Assembly: GCA_963824595.1 (NCBI GenBank)
Contig: CAWGPY010000007.1
Coordinates: 186,001 to 250,000, forward strand
Source of the DNA: Cybelea sp963824595
GTDB lineage: Bacteria; Vulcanimicrobiota; Vulcanimicrobiia; Vulcanimicrobiales; Vulcanimicrobiaceae
Reading direction: 5' to 3'
DNA length: 64,000 nt
Under the pieces are notes generated by a model. It saw nothing but the letters and a program-made list of their open reading frames with translations. It was not told the origin of the DNA and ran no database searches. A program made the translations under genes and the position numbers. Shown in pieces: positions 33,116-42,283 of the stretch (the stretch's first letter is position 1; the number at the start of each line of letters is the position of its first letter).

Positions 33116-34306
33116 TTACGGGGAGTACTCGAATACGGTCCCGACGCCGGCACCTTTGCGACCGCCCCAGAGAGTCGTGCCGTAGAGCGCCCCGTTGAAA
33201 ACGGTAAGGTTTGCGTAGGGAACCCGCCCGCCGGGCCCTCCGGTGAAGCTATGCAGCACCGTTTCCGAACCTGACGTCGTTATCGAGTAGATCGTGCCGT
33301 TCTTGTGCGAGCCGCCGGCCGCCGTCGTGCCGTAAAGCGCGCCGTTCAAGGCCGTCACGCCCGCGAAAGGATCGGCGCCGTCGGCTTTTCCGCCGAAGCT
33401 GTGCAGCACGGTCTCGGAGCCGGACGGCGTTAGGGCGAAAACCGTTCCGTGGTTGTGGCTGCCGCCCCGTCGGGTCGTTCCGTAGAGCGTGCCGTTGAGC
33501 TCCAACAACCCCGCGAACGGGAACGCGCCGTCGGCCCCGCCTTTGAAGCTATAGACAACGCCGTAACTCGAACCGCTCGGACTGAGCTGGAAGACGGTTC
33601 CGGCGTTGCTCGCGCCCCCCGAAGAGGTCGTGCCGTAGAGTACGCCGTTGACCTCGATCAGAGCGCCAAGCGGCAGACCGCCGTCCTTTCCGCCTTTAAA
33701 ACTGTGGAGTACTTTTTCGGTGCCGGACGCGGCGATCGTGAAGACCGTTCCAGCCCCAGTCGAGCCGCCATAATAGGTGGTGCCATAGAGCGCGCCATTG
33801 ACGCTCGTCAAGCCCGCGCGTGGATCGCTCCCATGTTTTCCGTCGAAGACGTAGACCACGCTTTCCGTACCCGACGGCGTGACGGCGAAAACCCCTCCGA
33901 GGTTGTGCTTTCCGCCTGACTGCGTGGTGCCGTAGAGCGTGCCGTTGACTTCGATGACCCCCGCATATGGGCGCGCAATATCCGTGCCGCCTTTGAAGCG
34001 GTAGAGAACGGTCTGCGTGCTGGGCGTGCTCAGCTCGTAAACGAGCCCGCACCCGTGTCCCGGCCTGCAATGTGAAATGCCACCGAAGTTCGTCGTGCCG
34101 ACGAGGCTGCCGTTGAGAGGGAGCAAGGAACCGACGGGGACTACTCCATTATGCGCCTTTTCAAACACATAGAGCGTCTGGAATCCCGAGCTGTCCCGCT
34201 TCGACTGACTCGCCGGCACATTCGTCGCAGGAAGTGACGAAGTAGCGCCCATTCGCGAGCAGCCTACGAGAACAATAATACAGAACGCCGAACCAAGTCT
34301 TCGCAT
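33116..34306 (-). CDS. GloVer tandem-repeat lipoprotein
   Basis: 396 residues from ATG 34306 (GGGAGA upstream). The lipoprotein signal ends in CIIVLVGC. The body is about seven repeats of ~45 residues with the core NGxLYGTTxxGGxxxxGTVF followed by PSGxExVLhSFxGG. This is the 'choice-of-anchor tandem repeat GloVer' pattern and probably folds as a beta-propeller. Surface or periplasmic binding function; ligand unknown. It is divergent from another lipoprotein. Confidence 0.85.
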   Translation of the reverse strand: MRRLGSAFCIIVLVGCSRMGATSSLPATNVPASQSKRDSSGFQTLYVFEKAHNGVVPVGSLLPLNGSLVGTTNFGGISHCRPGHGCGLVYELSTPSTQTVLYRFKGGTDIARPYAGVIEVNGTLYGTTQSGGKHNLGGVFAVTPSGTESVVYVFDGKHGSDPRAGLTSVNGALYGTTYYGGSTGAGTVFTIAASGTEKVLHSFKGGKDGGLPLGALIEVNGVLYGTTSSGGASNAGTVFQLSPSGSSYGVVYSFKGGADGAFPFAGLLELNGTLYGTTRRGGSHNHGTVFALTPSGSETVLHSFGGKADGADPFAGVTALNGALYGTTAAGGSHKNGTIYSITTSGSETVLHSFTGGPGGRVPYANLTVFNGALYGTTLWGGRKGAGVGTVFEYSP

Positions 34307-34329
34307 GACGGTTGTCTCCCGATTTGTTA

Positions 34330-34345
34330 AGAACCAAAGGGTTCT
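34330..34345. promoter_or_regulatory. Inverted repeat in a divergent lipoprotein gap
   Basis: AGAACC-AAAG-GGTTCT lies 24 bases before the GloVer ATG, within the 255-base gap between two divergent lipoprotein genes. It could be an operator or an mRNA hairpin. The rest of the gap shows nothing clear. Confidence 0.3.
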
Positions 34346-34561
34346 ACTTCTCCGAGTAAAGTGGGAACCGGGCTTCTCAGGTCGGACGCCGAGGACCTGC
34401 GCCGCGACCGACGAGCAGAACGTGCTGCAGCAGGACTCGCCATCGCATCGGGGAAGGTCAACGCGCGACGCCAGTCGGGACGATCGGTGACGATAGTCAT
34501 ACGGAGAGCTGGTTCGGCGTTGCGCATCGTCAACAGTTGCTACCAACGGGAGGTTTCTAAG

Positions 34562-35710
34562 ATGGCGCGCGCCGATCGATCAATAGTGCTGGCGGGGGCG
34601 ATACTCTTGGCAGCATCGGGCTGCGGTGCACAGGCGGTCCCGTCGAGCGATGGAGTAAGTTCCGCGCTCGCGGGCTCGGGCGCGTTTGCGAGCGGGCGCC
34701 GGCCCGCCGACACGACGTCGATCCTGAAGCAGCTCACGAAGGATATCCTCATCGGATCGACCGTGGATACCCACAACGGCGACCAAGGCCCCCGCGCGAT
34801 CTCGCTCGCTCCGAAGTCGAAGGGCGCGCTAAAAAAGGGCCAGATCCTGGTTTGTAACTATGCGGACTCGGCCGGGGTGCCCGGCAACGGCACGACCATG
34901 GAAATCCTCGATCCGGCGCCGAGTTCGACGCCAGTGCGATTCGTCCAAAGCGATTTAATCAAGGGGTGTGACGGAGACGGGCTCGGTTCACACGATGGTT
35001 CATCGTATGGCGCCGGACTGAGCAGCGGAAAGATCGTTCAGGTCTCGAGCAAGGGAAATACGGTGCACACCTACAGCGGTAAGTCGATCTCATCGCCGAT
35101 CGACGACACCATCGCCGTCCCCGCGCAGGCCTTCTCGCCGCAATACGTCTTCGCCGGCACCACGAACGGTGGAATCGTGAGCGTGAGCGTCGGCTTCTAC
35201 GGCAATAACAAGGCAATCGAAGTGGCCAATGGCTTCGCGGTGAGCAACCCGAGCGCGCAAGGCGTGCTCGGGCCCTCGGGATTGCAGTACGATCCCGGCG
35301 TCGACGTTCTCTACATCGTTGACGGTGTGACCAATACGATCGTGGCTTTTTCCAACGCCAGCGAGCTTTTGGCCAAAGATGAGATCACCGTCAAGTCCGG
35401 CGGGAAGAAGTTCTCCTGCAAACACCCGAAGACTACGTGCGGGAGCCTCGTTTATAGCGGTTCGCCGCTGAACGCACCGATGGCGGCCACGCTGCTTCCG
35501 AATGGCAACCTCATCGTCGCCAACACCGGGGGCACGGCGAATACGCTGGTGGAGCTGACGCCGCAGGGCAAGGTGCTCGACACGAAGGTGATCGACACCA
35601 GCTCGACGCAAGGCGTCTTCGGGCTCGCCGCCCGCGGGAAGGGCGATTCCGATACCGTTCTGTTTTACACCGACACGAATTCCAACAGCGTTCACGAACT
35701 CTCGCGATGA
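34562..35710 (+). CDS. NHL/propeller-like lipoprotein
   Basis: 382 residues. Lipoprotein signal ending in LLAASGC. The mature part has blade-like segments (QILVCNYADSAGVPGNG, VLYIVDGVTNTIVAFSN, NLIVANTGGTANTLVEL), as in NHL-type propellers. A loop has two Cys (KFSCKHPKTTCGS). ATG 34562 has GGGAGG eight bases upstream. It is followed 29 bases later by the DUF5069 gene on the same strand. Ligand unknown. Confidence 0.78.
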   Translation: MARADRSIVLAGAILLAASGCGAQAVPSSDGVSSALAGSGAFASGRRPADTTSILKQLTKDILIGSTVDTHNGDQGPRAISLAPKSKGALKKGQILVCNYADSAGVPGNGTTMEILDPAPSSTPVRFVQSDLIKGCDGDGLGSHDGSSYGAGLSSGKIVQVSSKGNTVHTYSGKSISSPIDDTIAVPAQAFSPQYVFAGTTNGGIVSVSVGFYGNNKAIEVANGFAVSNPSAQGVLGPSGLQYDPGVDVLYIVDGVTNTIVAFSNASELLAKDEITVKSGGKKFSCKHPKTTCGSLVYSGSPLNAPMAATLLPNGNLIVANTGGTANTLVELTPQGKVLDTKVIDTSSTQGVFGLAARGKGDSDTVLFYTDTNSNSVHELSR

Positions 35711-35739
35711 GGTCGTGACTCCGGTCTAAGGAGAATTGT

Positions 35740-36183
35740 ATGTCAGACCAAACGACGATCGTACCGCTCGTTAGTTCGGGTACGGCGGGACCGCTCGGAG
35801 TGAATCATCTGCCGCGTCTTTGGCTCAAGCTTTCGCTCGCGGCGGTCGGCGCGCTGCCCGACGGTTACGACGAGTGCGGCGCCGGCTTCGACGCGATGAC
35901 GCTGAGCGCGCTCGGTTTGGACCGCGATAAAACGATCGCGTTCGTGCGGCAGCAGCGACCGTCGTACATGGAGTTCGAAGACTGGGTCGTGGCGAACGGC
36001 AAGATCGATCCGGCGGCGATCGAAAAGCACAACGCCGCGGTGCTCGGCTACGATCACTCCGACGATCTGGGCTCTGCGATGCGGGCTTCGTCGAAGATCA
36101 AGAAAACCTCGGTCAAAGACGCGGTCATGCTGAACACGATCGAAGATCTCGACGAGCTGCACCGTCAGCTCATCCGTAAGTAG
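35740..36183 (+). CDS. DUF5069 domain protein
   Basis: 147 residues. Similar in layout to DUF5069 proteins: NHLPRLWLKLSLAAVG, then a short variable loop, GFDAMTLSALGLDRDKTIAF, YMEFEDWV. Function unknown. AAGGAG seven bases before the ATG. The hydrolase frame begins at its stop codon. Confidence 0.75.
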   Translation: MSDQTTIVPLVSSGTAGPLGVNHLPRLWLKLSLAAVGALPDGYDECGAGFDAMTLSALGLDRDKTIAFVRQQRPSYMEFEDWVVANGKIDPAAIEKHNAAVLGYDHSDDLGSAMRASSKIKKTSVKDAVMLNTIEDLDELHRQLIRK

Positions 36184-36187
36184 CAGC

Positions 36188-36964
36188 ATTCGGAGCGTCG
36201 GGCTCGACGACGGCGCGGCCACCACGCTCGAGGCGTGGGGCGATCGCGGCCCGATCCTGCTCGCCGTCCACGGCATGACGAGCTCGCGCCGCTCGTGGGA
36301 ACGACTGGCCGGCCATCTGGCCGGCCGCTTTCGTCTGTTCGCCTACGATCAGCGCGGGCACGGCGACAGCGCGGCCGTGCCCGGTCCGATGGCCCTGGAG
36401 CGCGGCGTGCGCGATGCGGAGAACGTCGCGGCCGCGATCGGCGAGCCGGTGGACGCGCTGATCGGCCATTCGTGGGGCGGCGCGGTCGCGATCCTCGCCG
36501 GGACGCGGTTGCCCGTTGCCCGCGTGGCCGCGGTCGATCCGATGATCCATCAGGCGAGCGACGAGTGGTACAAAGAGTTCCTGGAAGAACTGCGCGAGCT
36601 TTTCGCGCTGACCGGCGCGGCGCGCGACGAGCGCACGCGTGCCGACTACGGCGAGTGGCATGCGGCCGACGTGGAAGGCAAGGTGCACGCCGTGCACTCG
36701 ATGACGGCCGCGCCGATCGAGGCGCTGTGGAAACAGAATCCGGCGGCGTCGTGGGATCTTCGGCCCCTCATCGCGCGGTATCCGAAGCCGCTGCTGCTCG
36801 CGCTCGCCGGCCGCGGAGAGGGCATCAACGACGATGCCGCGGTGGACCAGGCCGAGCGCGATCGCTCGCCCGAGGTGACGGTCGTTCGTTTTCCCGGTGC
36901 CGGGCACAATCTGCATCGCGCGGCGTTCGATGAATTCGCGCGCGCGCTCGACGCCTGGCTCTAG
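36188..36964 (+). CDS. Alpha/beta hydrolase
   Basis: About 258 residues. The oxyanion-hole strand ILLAVHGMTSSRRSW, then YDQRGHGDS, nucleophile elbow GHSWGG, and final His in GAGHNLHR give a complete hydrolase fold. The first ATG (36275) lies inside the oxyanion motif, so the protein must start earlier. No ATG, GTG or TTG exists between the upstream in-frame stop (36131) and 36275; ATT at 36188, just after the DUF5069 stop, is the only reasonable candidate. Either a rare AUU start is used or a base has been lost. Substrate unknown. Confidence 0.75.
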   Translation: MRSVGLDDGAATTLEAWGDRGPILLAVHGMTSSRRSWERLAGHLAGRFRLFAYDQRGHGDSAAVPGPMALERGVRDAENVAAAIGEPVDALIGHSWGGAVAILAGTRLPVARVAAVDPMIHQASDEWYKEFLEELRELFALTGAARDERTRADYGEWHAADVEGKVHAVHSMTAAPIEALWKQNPAASWDLRPLIARYPKPLLLALAGRGEGINDDAAVDQAERDRSPEVTVVRFPGAGHNLHRAAFDEFARALDAWL

Positions 36965-37010
36965 CTGGATCCGGCGAGGTTTGTCGGGCGCTCCTGCCGC
37001 GACGCCGTGG

Positions 37011-37016
37011 TATCAT
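37011..37016 (+). promoter_or_regulatory. Putative -10 box, leaderless
   Basis: TATCAT lies six bases before the methyltransferase ATG; no Shine-Dalgarno and no clear -35. Confidence 0.35.
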
Positions 37017-37022
37017 ACGACG

Positions 37023-37682
37023 ATGACTGCGAAGAGCGCGTTCGTGGACCAGGCCATTCAACGGTATATCATCGACGCGGTCGTGCGCGAGGATCCGCGC
37101 CTGCGCGCGCTGCGCGAGGAGACGGCGGCCCGCCCGAACTCGCGGATGGCGATCGGACCGGAACAGGGCCAGCTGATGACGCTGCTCGCGCGAACGATCG
37201 GCGCGCGCCGCTATCTGGAGATCGGCGTCTTCACCGGTTACAGCTCGCTCGCGATGGCGCTGGCACTGCCCGGGGACGGCGCCATCGTCGCCTGCGACGT
37301 GAGCGAAGAGTTCACGTCGGTCGCGCGGCGGCATTGGCAAGCGGCGGGCGTCGAGCACAAGATTGACCTGCGCATCGCGCCGGCGCTCGAGACGCTGGCT
37401 CGGCTGCGCGACGAAGGCGCGGAGCCGTTCGACATGGCCTTCATTGACGCCGACAAGGAGAACGTCGGCGCCTATTACGAGCGCGCGCTCGAGCTGGTGC
37501 GGCCCGGCGGCTTGATCCTGGTCGACAACGTGTTATGGGGCGGCTCCGTCGTGGATCCGTCGGATCGCGACCCGGATACGGTCGCGCTGCGCGACGTCAG
37601 CGCCAAGGCGGGGCGCGACGAGCGGGTGGACGCGACGCTGCTGCCGGTCTGCGACGGAATCCTGGTCGCGCGCAAACGCTAG
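37023..37682 (+). CDS. SAM-dependent O-methyltransferase (caffeoyl-CoA OMT type)
   Basis: 219 residues. SAM-binding motif YLEIGVFTGYSSLAMALAL, acidic loop ACDVSEE, metal/catalytic FIDADKENVGAYYE, and LVRPGGLILVDNVLWGG. These define the cation-dependent class of O-methyltransferases. It would methylate a catechol-like or related hydroxyl; the substrate is unknown. Confidence 0.87.
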   Translation: MTAKSAFVDQAIQRYIIDAVVREDPRLRALREETAARPNSRMAIGPEQGQLMTLLARTIGARRYLEIGVFTGYSSLAMALALPGDGAIVACDVSEEFTSVARRHWQAAGVEHKIDLRIAPALETLARLRDEGAEPFDMAFIDADKENVGAYYERALELVRPGGLILVDNVLWGGSVVDPSDRDPDTVALRDVSAKAGRDERVDATLLPVCDGILVARKR

Positions 37683-37867
37683 CGCCCCCCGGACGCACTC
37701 CGAACGTTCCACACGTACCGCTGCGGTCGCTCGTCGCACCACCTCCTGTAGTGCTCCTGCTACGCCGCGCTCGCGCCACCTACCGAGGAAGAGTTAATGA
37801 CATCCTGTCAATGGCGCTCGCGTCGGAGTCCCGCCGCGGCACGCGTGGAACGTTCGAGCGCGCCGAA

Positions 37868-37902
37868 GTTTATCCTGAGCGAGCGGAGCGAGTCGAAGGG
37901 CT
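37868..37902 (+). repeat. Palindromic element, short copy
   Basis: Starts TTTATCCTGAGCGAGC, short stem GAGCGAGCGGAGCGAG, ends TCGAAGGGCTC. It lies in the 244-base gap between the methyltransferase and the aspartic protease. The rest of this gap shows only a 36-codon frame (37797-37907) that runs into the element. Confidence 0.65.
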
Positions 37903-37926
37903 CGTGATGTCACAAGGTGTGAGCCG

Positions 37927-38889
37927 CTACTTCTGGGGCGGGCGCAGGTAGTTGAAGCGCGCCCACGCGTCGGTCGGCAGGCCGCCGGCGCGTCCGACGT
38001 CGGCCTGCGCCGGTGCGGGCGAACTGGCGACGTCGAAGCAGATGCGGCGGTGCGGATAATCCACCGCCATCGCGTGAATGCTCGGGAGGTTGGTCTCGAT
38101 GATGCCGTTGTAGCCGTCGGGGCGCTGCGGCTCGGTGCAGATCGGCATCGCGGTGACGGGCGCGCCGGGCGCATAGCGGATGGAAGCGATCGCGCCGCAC
38201 GAGAAGCCCTGGCGCACCGCGGCCGGCATCGTCTCGTAGTTCGCGTTGGCGACGAGCGGCTGTTTCAGGTGCGAGCGGACGCCGTCCCACAGCGCGCCGC
38301 CGCCGGCCATGCCGGAGTCGAGCACGACGTGGCTGAGCCACGTGCCGTTGACCTCGATGGTCGCGAGCGGAACGCGCGGCGCTACGTCCACCGGGACGCA
38401 GCGCATGTGCGCCAGGCGTGAAGCCGGCGGGAAGAGCGTGACCTGCCCGCGATCGCGATCGATCAGCGTCGGGTAGTGGGCGAAGAAATCGTAGCCGCAG
38501 AGCGAGCTCTCTGCGTTAAGGTTCGAGGAGATCAGCGCGTGCACGCTTTGCAGCGAGTGGCCGGCCACGTCGAAGCGCGCGATCTCCGTCTCGCGGTCCA
38601 CGTAGGTGTGGCCGTCGGGGGCCACTTCGAACGTTCCGTCGCGCGCCGGCAGCCGCGCGGCGCGCGCGGTCGCCGACGAGACGAGAATCGCCGACGTGCC
38701 CGTGTCGAGGATGCACGACGAGCGAACGCCGTTGATCGTGACTGGAATGGTGGTGCGCGTGGCGAGCGTGGCGCTGGCGATCGTAACCGGACCCGATGCC
38801 GAGGCGGGATTGGCTAGCAGCGCGGCGGCCGTTGCGGCCGCGCCGACGGCGAGGCAAGAAAGGAGTGCGCGGAATGCTGTTGCTCTCAT
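37927..38889 (-). CDS. Secreted retropepsin-like aspartic protease
   Basis: 320 residues with an N-terminal signal peptide ending near NPASAS. Two pepsin-like motifs, LDTGTSAILV (D62) and LDSGMAGGG (about residue 200), each begin a lobe, so both catalytic Asp could come from one chain. Extra Cys occur in pairs. It would cleave proteins in the periplasm or outside. ATG 38889 is chosen, since the GTG at 38967 would overlap the divergent monooxygenase. It is not obviously linked to its neighbours. Confidence 0.75.
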   Translation of the reverse strand: MRATAFRALLSCLAVGAAATAAALLANPASASGPVTIASATLATRTTIPVTINGVRSSCILDTGTSAILVSSATARAARLPARDGTFEVAPDGHTYVDRETEIARFDVAGHSLQSVHALISSNLNAESSLCGYDFFAHYPTLIDRDRGQVTLFPPASRLAHMRCVPVDVAPRVPLATIEVNGTWLSHVVLDSGMAGGGALWDGVRSHLKQPLVANANYETMPAAVRQGFSCGAIASIRYAPGAPVTAMPICTEPQRPDGYNGIIETNLPSIHAMAVDYPHRRICFDVASSPAPAQADVGRAGGLPTDAWARFNYLRPPQK

Positions 38890-38956
38890 CACCGGCTCGA
38901 CCGTAGGGTACCACGGCGAGCGGGATTCGTCTGCGCCTCTCATCAAAACGTAAAAA

Positions 38957-41212
38957 ATGCGGGTCACGTGCGTCGGCGGCGGTCCGGCAGGCCTCTACTT
39001 CGGCATACTGCTCAAGCGGCGCTTCCCGGAGTGGCCGGTCCGCGTCCTCGAGCGCAATCGGCCTCTCGACACGTTCGGCTGGGGCGTCGTCTTCTCGGAC
39101 GCGACGCTGGAGAATCTGCGCGCCGCCGACGAGCAGACCCACCGCGAGATCACGCGGGCCTTCGCGCACTGGGACGACATCGAGATCCATTTCGACGGGC
39201 ATACGATCGTCTCGGGCGGGCACGGCTTCTGTGGGATCGCTCGCAAACATCTGCTCGCGATCCTGCAAGGCCGCGCCGCGGAGCTCGGCGTGGAGCTCGC
39301 GTTCCAGCACGAAGCCTCCGACATCGCGGCGGAGCGCGCGCGCTGCGACTTGCTGGTGGGCGCCGACGGGATCAACAGCCGCGTGCGAGCCGAGTACGCG
39401 AGCGAGTTCGTTCCGTCGATCGACCGCCGGCTCTGCCGCTTCGTCTGGCTGGGCACGACGCTGCCGCTGGACGCCTTTACGTTTCTCTTCGAGCGCACCG
39501 AGCACGGCTGGTTCACGGTGCACGCGTACCGCTTCGACGAGGAGCTGAGCACCTTCATCGTCGAGTGCCGCGAGGAGACGTGGCTCGCCCACGGGCTCGA
39601 TTCGGCGTCCACGGAAGAGACGATCGCGTTCTGCGAAGGCCTTTTCGCCCCGTATCTGCACGGGCACCGGCTGATGGCGAACTCCGCGCATCTTCGCGGC
39701 CGCGACTGGCTGAACTTCAACCGCGTCGGCAACGAGCGCTGGGTGTACGAGAACGTGGTGCTGCTGGGCGACGCCGCGCACACCGCGCATTTCTCGGTCG
39801 GCTCGGGAACGAAGCTCGCGATGGAAGACGCCATCGCGCTCGCGGACGCGCTGGCCTCGTTACCGACGGCAGACGCGCTGCGGCAGTACGAGGACGTGCG
39901 CAAGCTCGAGGTGCTCAAGCTGCAGAACGCCGCGCGAAACTCCACCGAGTGGTTCGAGAACGTCGCGCGCTATACGACGCTGCCGCCCGAGCAGTTCGCC
40001 TACAGCCTGCTCACGCGCAGCCAGCGCATCGGCCACGAGAACCTGCGGTTGCGCGACACCACGTACGTGGACTCCGTCGAGCGGTGGTTCGGCGGCCGTT
40101 CCGCGCCTCCGATGTTCGTGCCGTTCCGGCTGCGCGAGCTCGAGCTGCCCAATCGCGTCGTGGTCTCGCCGATGGACATGTACAGCGCGGTGGACGGCAC
40201 GCCCAACGACTTCCATCTGGTGCATCTCGGCACGCGCGCGCTCGGCGGCGCGGGACTCGTGTTCACGGAGATGACGTGCGTGACGCGCGACGGCCGCATC
40301 TCGCCCGGCTGCACCGGCATGTATCTGCCGGAGCACGTGGAGGCGTGGAGGCGCATCGTGGAGTTCGTGCACGCGCGGTCGCATGCGAAGATCTGCCTGC
40401 AGCTCGGCCATTCCGGCCCCAAAGGCTCGACCAAGCTGATGTGGGAGGGCGGGGACGAGCCGCTCGAGCGCGATAACTGGCCGGTGGTCGGCCCCTCGGC
40501 GATTCCGTACTCGACCGCCAACCAGGTGCCGGCCGAGCTCACGCGCCGCGAGATGGACGAGATCCGCGACGCGTTCGTGCGCGCCGCCGAGATGGGGCTG
40601 GCGGCCGGGTTCGACATGCTCGAGCTGCACTGCGCGCACGGCTACCTGCTGTCGTCGTTCATCACGCCGCTGCGCAACCGGCGCAGCGACGAGTACGGCG
40701 GCTCGCTGGAGAACCGCCTGCGCTACCCGCTCGAGGTCTTTGGCGCGATGCGCGCGGCGTGGCCGGCGGATCGTCCGATGTCGGTGCGCATCTCGGCGAC
40801 GGACTGGGTGGACGGCGGGATCACCGGCGACGACGCCGTGCGGATCGCCGCGGCCTTCAAAGCCGCGGGCGCCGATCTCATTGACGTGTCCGCGGGCCAG
40901 ACGTCGCCCGACGCGAAGCCCGTCTACGGACGCATGTTCCAGACGCCGTACGCCGACAAGATTCGTAACGAGGTGGGGATCGCCACGATGGCCGTGGGCA
41001 ACATCACCGAGAGCGACCAGGTCAACGCGATTCTGGCCGGCGGCCGCGCCGATCTCGTCGCGCTGGGGCGGCCGCACCTCGCCGATCCGTTCTGGACGCT
41101 GCACGCCGCCGCGCAGCTCGGTTACCACGACGCGGCGTGGCCGGTGCAGTACCTGGCGGGCAAGGATCAGCTGGAGCGGCTGATCGCGCGGGCCCGCGAG
41201 GCCGCCCCGTGA
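38957..41212 (+). CDS. 2-aminobenzoyl-CoA monooxygenase/reductase family protein
   Basis: 751 residues in two domains. Residues 1-375 are a FAD aromatic hydroxylase: GGGPAG at 7-12, FGWGVVFSDATLENL, and GDAAHTAHFSVGSG. From about 385 an old-yellow-enzyme domain follows: MFVPFRLRELELPNRVVVSP, HCAHGYLLSSFITP, RRSDEYGGSLENR. This fusion is known only in anthraniloyl-CoA monooxygenase/reductase and salicylyl-CoA 5-hydroxylase-type proteins, which hydroxylate and then reduce the ring of a CoA-bound aromatic acid. Its stop overlaps the SDR start (GTGA). Matching CoA ligase, hydratase and dehydrogenase genes lie at 51-55 kb. Salicylyl-CoA is the alternative substrate. Confidence 0.9.
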   Translation: MRVTCVGGGPAGLYFGILLKRRFPEWPVRVLERNRPLDTFGWGVVFSDATLENLRAADEQTHREITRAFAHWDDIEIHFDGHTIVSGGHGFCGIARKHLLAILQGRAAELGVELAFQHEASDIAAERARCDLLVGADGINSRVRAEYASEFVPSIDRRLCRFVWLGTTLPLDAFTFLFERTEHGWFTVHAYRFDEELSTFIVECREETWLAHGLDSASTEETIAFCEGLFAPYLHGHRLMANSAHLRGRDWLNFNRVGNERWVYENVVLLGDAAHTAHFSVGSGTKLAMEDAIALADALASLPTADALRQYEDVRKLEVLKLQNAARNSTEWFENVARYTTLPPEQFAYSLLTRSQRIGHENLRLRDTTYVDSVERWFGGRSAPPMFVPFRLRELELPNRVVVSPMDMYSAVDGTPNDFHLVHLGTRALGGAGLVFTEMTCVTRDGRISPGCTGMYLPEHVEAWRRIVEFVHARSHAKICLQLGHSGPKGSTKLMWEGGDEPLERDNWPVVGPSAIPYSTANQVPAELTRREMDEIRDAFVRAAEMGLAAGFDMLELHCAHGYLLSSFITPLRNRRSDEYGGSLENRLRYPLEVFGAMRAAWPADRPMSVRISATDWVDGGITGDDAVRIAAAFKAAGADLIDVSAGQTSPDAKPVYGRMFQTPYADKIRNEVGIATMAVGNITESDQVNAILAGGRADLVALGRPHLADPFWTLHAAAQLGYHDAAWPVQYLAGKDQLERLIARAREAAP

Positions 41213-41937
41213 GCGTGGACGGAAAGCACGCGCTGGTCACGGGCGGTGCGCGCGGGATCGGGCTCGGGATCGCGACGCTGCTCGCTCAACGCGGCGCGCG
41301 CGTCAGCGTCGTCAGCCGCCGCGCCGCTCACGCGACGTTCTACGCCGTGGCCGCCGACGTGGCCGACGAAGCCCAGGTGCGCCGGGCGTTCGCACGGTGC
41401 CGCGAGGCGAACGGACCCGTTGACATCCTCGTCAACAACTCGGGCATCGCGGAGTCGGCCCCGATCGCGCGCACCGGCCTCGATCTGTGGAACCGCACCA
41501 TCGCGACGAACCTCACGGGCACGTTTCTCTGCACTCGCGAGGTCGTGCGCGAGATGCTCGACGCCGGATGGGGACGGATCGTGAACATCGCGAGCACCGC
41601 CGGCCTGAGCGGCGCGCCGTACATCTCGGCCTATTGCGCCAGCAAACACGGCGTGGTCGGCTTCACCCGCGCCGTCGCGGCCGAGCTGGCCGGCACGGGC
41701 GTGACCGTCAATGCCATCTGCCCCGGCTACACGGAGACCGACATTCTGCGCGCCGCAATCGAGAACGTCACGGCGCGCACCGGCCGCAGCGAGGCGGCGA
41801 CGCGCGAGCTGATGGCGCACGGCAATCCGGAGGGCCGCATCGCGACGATCGAAGAGGTGGCGCAGGCGGTGCTCGACGTCGTCGCGGGCTCGGAGACCGG
41901 CGCCGCCGTGGTGATTCCGGCTACGGCGGCGGAGTGA
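41209..41937 (+). CDS. Short-chain dehydrogenase/reductase (3-hydroxyacyl-CoA type)
   Basis: 242 residues. NAD(P)-binding TGGARGIG (11-18), NNSGIAES, and the catalytic YCASK. GTG 41209 overlaps the monooxygenase stop as GTGA, so the two are translationally coupled. In such pathways an SDR oxidises the 3-hydroxyacyl-CoA or reduces the ring ketone; which one is not shown. The last 17 bases overlap the convergent TonB-like gene. Confidence 0.87.
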   Translation: MSVDGKHALVTGGARGIGLGIATLLAQRGARVSVVSRRAAHATFYAVAADVADEAQVRRAFARCREANGPVDILVNNSGIAESAPIARTGLDLWNRTIATNLTGTFLCTREVVREMLDAGWGRIVNIASTAGLSGAPYISAYCASKHGVVGFTRAVAAELAGTGVTVNAICPGYTETDILRAAIENVTARTGRSEAATRELMAHGNPEGRIATIEEVAQAVLDVVAGSETGAAVVIPATAAE

Positions 41938-42247
41938 ACGAGGTGTTGAACAGAACCGTTCCCTCGACCGGAACGCAATCCACTTTTTTCGGCGTGTAGG
42001 TCGATCGTTTTGCCGCCGCCACGGACTCCATGTCGAACTGAAAGTTCCCGCTCGACTTAGCGATCGAGATCTTCTCGACTTTGCCGTCGGGCCCGACCAG
42101 CACGGAGATCGTCGCGGAGAACGGCCCTTGGTTCAGCGGCACGTCGTCGGTCTGCACGATCGCGCCCTTTTCGACGCCCGCCTCCTCCGGGAAGCACGGC
42201 GACGAGGACGGCGCCGGCGAGGCCGCCGCGACGAGAAAAGGCGTCAC
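41921..42247 (-). CDS. TonB C-terminal-like secreted protein
   Basis: 108 residues. After a short hydrophobic start, the stretch ATISVLVGPDGKVEKISIAK and the following VAAAKRSTYTPKKVDCVPVEG match the TonB C-terminal fold. It lacks the long proline-rich spacer and has at most a weak signal, so it is a stand-alone domain rather than a true energy transducer. Two Cys may pair. GTG start at 42247. Confidence 0.65.
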   Translation of the reverse strand: MTPFLVAAASPAPSSSPCFPEEAGVEKGAIVQTDDVPLNQGPFSATISVLVGPDGKVEKISIAKSSGNFQFDMESVAAAKRSTYTPKKVDCVPVEGTVLFNTSFTPPP

Positions 42248-42283
42248 GGTCGTGCAACGAACGAGCCGCCGCTCTCGTGACGG

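Noticed and set aside
37797..37907. 36-codon frame with GAGGAAGAG before its ATG
   Set aside because: The second half is palindromic-element sequence and there is no domain; could be real but cannot be supported.
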